A stretch of DNA of 64,000 nt, taken from the NCBI GenBank assembly GCA_963978905.1, contig OZ022256.1:53864001-53928000 (forward strand). The letters run 5' to 3'. This stretch comes from Trichostrongylus colubriformis. Its lineage: Eukaryota; Nematoda; Chromadorea; Rhabditida; Trichostrongylidae. Both the position numbers and the translations under genes were made by a program. Under the pieces are notes generated by a model, which was not told the DNA's origin, ran no database searches, and saw only the letters and a program-made list of their open reading frames with translations. Of this stretch, positions 59,066 to 64,000 are shown piece by piece; position 1 is the stretch's first letter; each line of letters opens with the position of its first letter.

Positions 59066-61320
59066 CCCCCGAAGATTAACCTTTTCCTGGTGCCTCAGAA
59101 TCTTGCACCGTATAGATCGCAAGTTTGTTGCCCCGTACACTATACGAAATTCCCATAACGAATACTAAGTTAAATTATCGCTATGGAATACTTATTGCAA
59201 ATGCACCCTGCAACATCTTCACCACGTTATTGGCGCCATGTATCCAGAAATTAAACAAAAATACGGATCACAGCATCGTGAGCTCCTGCTTGGGCTGCTT
59301 CACTTCCTTGGCAATTATCTGAAGCTCAACAGCTTTTCATTCCAGCATCGAGGGGTCATCCAAGAATCCATGCAACAATGCGGGCTAGAGGAAAATCTTA
59401 CATCTATTCCAACCTTGTGGCCGTACTCTACTGAAAATATTGCGCTGCCTTCCTTACAACCTGTGCAACGTATACACGCGAGTTCTTTTCATAGATTACC
59501 TTCACGGATTCTTTAGTAATGCAGTACATGGAGAAAACCAACGGCTGATGACACAACCAAACCATATGTTGTAGAAATATGCCCAATGCCCCTATTAGAC
59601 GATTGCGATGTTGCATACATACATCCATGAATTGAAGTAATCGACCCAAGACAAGCAAAAGATCTTCCAACAGGATTTCGTCCATGAACACCCGCTCTTG
59701 TCTCAACACGAGACTATCGCGCTAACCTCTACACCATCCAACGACCTTCAACGGTAGTGAGTGATTAAACCTTAATTAATTTTCAAAATTTACACCGTTT
59801 GTTAATTACATTCGTAACTGTTTCGGAGTGTGAACGACACCTTTCCATATACTAGTGCTCACTATTACGGACTGTGCTCAGTTCCAAGATTTTCTTTTTT
59901 CAAATTTTTGAACAGCACTTTCCAGTCCATTTTTGAATTCCTTCAGAAGTCCTTTCTCTATTGAATCAAGCTACAGCTTATCGTGTTCATTGCATATAAT
60001 CTTCTCTTGCAACATGCGATCAACAAGCAAGTATGCAAATCACCGTGGTATCGATTTTGAATACTTTCAGTCTGAAAACCCCCTCCAATTCCCAAGAAAG
60101 TGAGGGAGATTAACAAGTTTCTCGACATAAAGCAAAATGTCTTCTTCAGCATAGTGAACTCGTACAGAAAGTCTAGGATTACTTTTCAGAACGTGCCACA
60201 GGTACTCTGTAAGGGATTGCGCCCTTCTCGGATACTCGATTCTACACCCCTCGCTCCCACACAGCTTACCCCATGTCACGACACGTGCTATTTCCGCACC
60301 TTTCCGGAGCGGTGCTGTAGACCCTTTTTTACACATTTAGTTGCACAGCTGTGACATAAGCTCATTTACGAAGTATTTCCGTACCCTCAGGGTTTTTTTT
60401 CGAAATCTTATGTCATTCTCGTACTATGGCATCTATTCTGAGAGCCCACATGGTTTGTTTGATAAGCAAAATGCCGATGTGGCATATCCAGTCAGATACC
60501 CAAGTTGGTGAGAGCAATGAGCGTCTTTATTAAAGTCTCCTATGACGTCATCACAGAAAGATATGGCATGGATATTTATTGCCTCATCTACGACTGCACG
60601 TACAACTGTACAGAGATATTTATAGTGTTCAAAGCTGTTCTTCTGCTGCTTCATTTATCAACGAAGGCGCTCGTTGATAAATGATGCCGTTTGACCTGAA
60701 AAGTACGCATTTATTCTACTATCTTCTTCACACATTTAACTTGTTCCTCGTAAAAGCAGGAAGTATCCACGATATCTTAGACCATACCTCTCCGGGGGCC
60801 AATTACAGCCGCCGTTTCCTGCCCTCTACAATACCAGTAGCTGCTGATGGATTACATAGTTGCAGTGCGTTTTATTGCTATGAATTCGGATTCTTACCCA
60901 AAGCAAAAAGATATTAATTTCACATTTCCTCACACGAATTCGCTGTAAAATACCCTCGACTCATCTGCTTAGTGAAAATTTGGATTCTTATGCTTATCGC
61001 CGATCTCTGCAGGTACGACCCCCTTCTGGCCGGTTCAATAGATACCCCTGTCGAGGAGTCCTCGACTCCCCATGTACCCTGGCTAGAGCTTAGAGCGATT
61101 CTTATTATACTTTATTATTATCTTACTGCCCGTGGTCCTAGATGGATTACCACTCACATCTTCAAATCACCATTGGGAACCTCACGTAGGATCTCTCTCC
61201 AAGTTCCAGCAGCAGCAGCAGCAGGCAATTTCAGTTAAAACGACTCACAACCTTTAGCAGAGTACTGATAGAGAGGTGTTAGATCGCAATTCCTAATCAA
61301 AGCAGTTCAAAAGTGATATA
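59066..61320. other. no gene firmly supported
   Basis: Several 60-95-codon frames on both strands (plus 59238-59516; minus 59428-59709, 60067-60336, 60433-60654) have protein-like composition. They overlap each other or cannot be joined with consistent splice phase. An old gene or transposon gene may be decaying here. Confidence 0.3.
60654..60681. repeat. 11-bp perfect hairpin
   Basis: TTTATCAACGA, loop AGGCGC, TCGTTGATAAA. Terminator-like in shape but no gene is recognised beside it. Confidence 0.5.
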
Positions 61321-61593
61321 GTTTCTGGCGTTTGACGTTAATCCTTCAGTGAGATGCGCCGCGAACTCCTCCGAATGGAAAATCGCGGCCAGGTGAATAA
61401 GATTTCGCCCCTATACAATGGGGCCAGCCGGTGCATGAGTCAGAGGATTCATCCTCTTAGGCGAGCCCGGCAGCAATTCATCTACCCAGGAGGGATGGAA
61501 GGTTTAGTTGGTCTCAGCAGGGATTGATGCAGGATTCGATCCACGCACCATGGGAGTGGGGGTGCGTGTCACCTGCCACTACACCACCTACGT
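61321..61593 (-). mobile_element. tRNA-derived SINE, copy 15
   Basis: Contains GATGCAGGATTCGATCCACG (B-box inverse) and CACCTGCCACTACACCACCT (A-box inverse). It ends ~75 bases before the candidate exon at 61667. Confidence 0.85.
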
Positions 61594-61666
61594 CTTGGAG
61601 CAGCATACCTCCCATAAACACACACATTCCTATCATACCCACTCCCAAACGTATTCCCACCTCCAG

Positions 61667-61878
61667 GATCGTAAACGCACAATGCGCTCCATTAAAAAGA
61701 GAGAATTCGCTGAGCCACCAAGCAGTAGGAGCATGTTTGAGAAATGTGGCCCGGTCGCATCTGTACCTCTGCAGAAGGAAACGCCCGGCGCCAAGTCCCT
61801 CCAGCCAATGATGAGCCAGCGAATGCCCTCCTTCGCGGAAACGGGATGTGCCTTCAAAAATGGAAGCTCAGACGACTA
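61667..61878 (+). CDS. candidate exon upstream of the unidentified right-edge gene
   Basis: An open stretch of 70 codons plus two bases lies between an acceptor-like cacctccag and a donor-like gtgaga. The peptide has the look of real coding sequence: a basic start (DRKRTMRSIKKREF), proline/serine-rich middle, and an acidic end (GSSDD). If the donor is not used, the frame stops at once at TAG, so this could also be a terminal exon. Its donor phase (two bases left over) does not match the exon at 62143, so either an intermediate exon is missing or the two belong to different transcripts. A SINE copy ends about 75 bases upstream. Family unknown. Confidence 0.3.
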
Positions 61879-62142
61879 GTGAGAACTGGTAATTCGACTA
61901 GATCAGTGTTTGTTGTGAGTTGTTAACACAAGCAATATCACTGGTGCGGATCATTGGTAACGTTCATTCTTCGCCGTTGTTACCATCCAGTCTGCCGCTA
62001 TGGGGGTATGTCTTCAATATCTCTCCTGATGTCGTTGGCGTCCTGTTTGGCCCACGCTGGTTGCTCTGGAACTACTTGTTAAATCACTACAGCTTTGTCT
62101 ACATCATTACGATTCTTTCTTTGTATTAAGTTCTCATTTCAG

Positions 62143-62875
62143 AAGAAGAAGAAATCGAATCAGTTTGGCGATGATGTGAGTGACAGGTTGTACTGATCAG
62201 ACTTCGAATCTTTCTGAATGGCTCCTCTCTACAGGATGATTTGTCAGACACAGACTCCGGCTCCACAGTGTCAGAAAAGACAAAACAAAACGTCTTACCA
62301 GTATTCACACAAAAAAGGCAACAGGTTGGTCTTTACATGTGACTTTTCAGCGAATTCCCTGAAATGGTCGTTCAGATACTACCTGGAGCTACATTAAAGC
62401 CACGTAAGCATCCACCATGGTACAGCACTCGGATTTTAGAAGAAGAACGACCAGATCTAGCTGGGATGGACGGGAAACTCAATTTGGAGGTGAAACATTT
62501 CTCTTCGTCATTATGTATGAGTAGGTCTGCATACTATCAAAATGTAGACCGCTAAACAAGCGCCCGCACTTAAAATGAGCCATGACTTCAAACATCGCGA
62601 CGTCGTGCTATGCGACTTGTTGCGAGCTGCAAAAGGAGCAAATGCACCTTCCCGCGCAAATCTGCGGGTACTTTGCTCGACGCATCCGACCTGACGCAAT
62701 GGGCACTGGCAGATTCATTTTGGTGCAAATGCTTGGAACTGCTACTAGCATCACAGTTTTTGAAATGCTCTGAAGTATATTGCTGTTTGCAGAGAGAAGA
62801 AGCGGCACTTATGGACATGTTTATCAGAGGGAAAAGTGATCTACAGACGGGCGACCTAATAATTACTGATGACAA
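62143..62875 (+). CDS. unidentified protein, four internal exons of a partial gene
   Basis: Four exons fit together in phase: 62143-62175 (11 codons), 62235-62324 (30 codons), 62376-62489 (38 codons) and 62793-62875 (27 codons plus two bases). Introns are 59, 51 and 303 bases; acceptors are catttcag, ctctacag, cgttcag and gtttgcag; donors are gtgagt, gttggt, gtgaaa and gtgagt. The product begins with a lysine run, then an acidic serine-rich stretch (DDLSDTDSGSTVSEK), then KHPPWYSTRILEEERPDL and a helical REEAALMDMFIRGK segment ending at TDDK. I do not recognise the family, and neither end is present. The basic and acidic tracts suggest a nuclear or cytosolic protein, but this is inference. 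An alternative acceptor at 62351 (cttttcag) would leave only a 26-base intron and break the frame, so 62376 is preferred. A candidate exon lies upstream at 61667. Confidence 0.5.
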
Positions 62876-62987
62876 GTGAGTTTTCAATACCAATGCCTAC
62901 GAGAATCTGCTGCACATACACTGTCGAGTGGGACGTATAACAATTTTCCTAGTTGTGGCGAAACACAACCGATTAGACCGCCATCAC

Positions 62988-63130
62988 AGCGGGCGGCAGC
63001 AGGGGTGGCTGCGTTCACAGGCAGGGTGGCAGGGGGGGGGGGGAGGTGCAGAGACGAAGCAGGCAATGAGTCAATTGGAGAAACGCAGAAAAAAACGCAG
63101 CCAGACCCTGCAACGGACATCGCAGAGTGT
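62988..63130. mobile_element. decayed relative of the 58822 MITE
   Basis: GTGGCTGCGTTCACAGGCAGG, a G-run, and AACGCAGCCAGACCCTGCA appear in the same order as in the reverse complement of 58822-58995. The outer ends are lost. Confidence 0.55.
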
Positions 63131-63371
63131 GAAGGCAGTCTTATCGGCTCGACCGTTTCAGATCAATAAAGAATGATATTCGAAGACACTGCAGTGTAAA
63201 TCATTCACATTGCGTGTTTCCCTGACGGACGGTGCAGCTAATGACTGTGATAAAAGAGACGATGGAAGACTTCGACCGCCCACACCAGCGAGGAGTTAGT
63301 AAAGAGTTACCGTGGTATCAGATGTGCTACACAGCGAGAGGGTGGGAAGCCAGGATTTTGCTACGACCGCG

Positions 63372-63661
63372 CGGCCGCAATGTGACTTCACCATTTACCG
63401 GGATGTGTACCTTAATGTCAGGATGCCGCACTGCGGAATGTCGCAAGCGAAGCAATGCGGACGAGCTAAATTGTTGGGTCCCGAAGCGATTAGAAGTCAA
63501 CTGCGTATCGCACTCCTAGCATTACGTTGTAATCGTTTTGAGACCCAACTACCGCGACGCGCATAGCTCGCACACACTGTGTCGCACGCCGCTCGCCATC
63601 GTGCGGCATCCTGACATTAGGGTACATATCCCCATTTACCGTCGCCGCTCTGTGCAATCCG
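63372..63661. mobile_element. ~290-bp nearly continuous palindrome (foldback element)
   Basis: The arms share CATTTACCGGGATGTGTACC/GGTAAATGGGGATATGTACC, then AATGTCAGGATGCCGCAC (identical in both arms) and TTGGGTC inward. The centre is near 63515 with almost no spacer. The sequence is GC-rich. Frames seen here on both strands are mirror products of the palindrome and are not taken as genes. Confidence 0.7.
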
Positions 63662-64000
63662 CATGAGAGAGAGATTATATGGATAGCGCTCGGCCAAGGA
63701 CATGACACAAACGTTGCTCCCCTCGCTTCAAAGCCAAAGCCATGTAGCTGTGTGCCCAACGTAGTTCGACTGCCGAAGACGGAGGTTAACTTTGTAAGCA
63801 TGGTCCTCTGCATACGAACATTCGTTTTCAGAAGAGATAATGTGTCGCGAAAATCGCATGTCAAACGCGCCTTTGGGCGTTATTGCAATTTTAACGCGCT
63901 CCACCACGAACGGGTGTATATCGTTGGGACAGAATGTCGCGTGACCGTGTTCGGCACGCGACGGGATGGTGCGAGATATGCGGCGCCGTATTAGTTGAGT

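Noticed and set aside
59238..59709. Overlapping protein-like frames on both strands
   Set aside because: They conflict, neither has a consistent splice partner, and no family is recognised. Some minus-strand peptides nearby (60067-60336) loosely recall a RUN-type helical domain, but this is too weak to claim.
62351..62375. Exon start at 62352 (acceptor cttttcag)
   Set aside because: It would leave a 26-base intron, too short for splicing, and the joined frame meets a stop.
1..64000. Bacterial-type systems (CRISPR, phage, toxin-antitoxin, defence islands)
   Set aside because: No regular direct-repeat array, no ribosome-binding-site gene clusters; the sequence is clearly eukaryotic.

Overview
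This window looks like nematode genomic DNA, probably from a strongylid-type parasitic worm (clade V). The signs are TTTTCAG-type 3' splice sites, some introns of only 50-70 bases, an AT-rich background, mariner/Tc1 DNA transposons, and a tRNA-derived SINE repeated throughout. The species itself is an inference. No bacterial operon, CRISPR array, phage or toxin locus is visible. Coding content is low: most long open frames are chance frames or lie inside repeats.

The clearest host gene is a rhodopsin-class (class A) GPCR at 47744-53090 on the plus strand. Eight exons join in consistent phase and cover TM1 to the stop codon; the first exon, with the start codon, was not found. A second, unidentified plus-strand gene lies near the right edge (62143-62875, four in-phase exons), with a possible upstream exon at 61667-61878. 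Weaker single-exon candidates are at 32247-32443 and 29084-29213. Two identical tRNA-Ile(AAU) genes face each other at 18730-18803 and 20740-20813.

The rest is mostly mobile DNA. A ~270-300 bp tRNA-derived SINE has at least 15 copies in both orientations, three with visible target-site duplications. An apparently intact mariner (35536-36807, 339-aa D,D34D transposase) sits inside the long terminal inverted repeat of another TA-flanked element (34831-37093). A second mariner (42596-43448) is internally deleted, and two more mariner relics occur at 20305 and 22899.

Many foldback or MITE-like elements are present. They include a ~1.1 kb element that splits a SINE copy (9708-10797), three copies of a ~460-600 bp TIR family (11757, 51537, 53564), a Tc1-like MITE (37905), an element flanked by TTA duplications (55479), two head-to-tail TIR units at 57172-58075, and a nearly complete 290-bp palindrome at 63372-63661.

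Layout: 0-18 kb repeats and apparently empty sequence; 18.7-20.8 kb the tRNA pair; 21-34 kb repeats with two possible exons; 34.8-38.4 kb nested transposons; 42.6-43.4 kb deleted mariner; 47.7-53.1 kb GPCR, whose larger introns carry a SINE and several TIR elements; 53.5-59.1 kb dense foldback elements; 61.6-62.9 kb the unidentified gene. The window does not show genes acting together as a pathway. Its main story is layered transposition around one neuropeptide-receptor-like gene.
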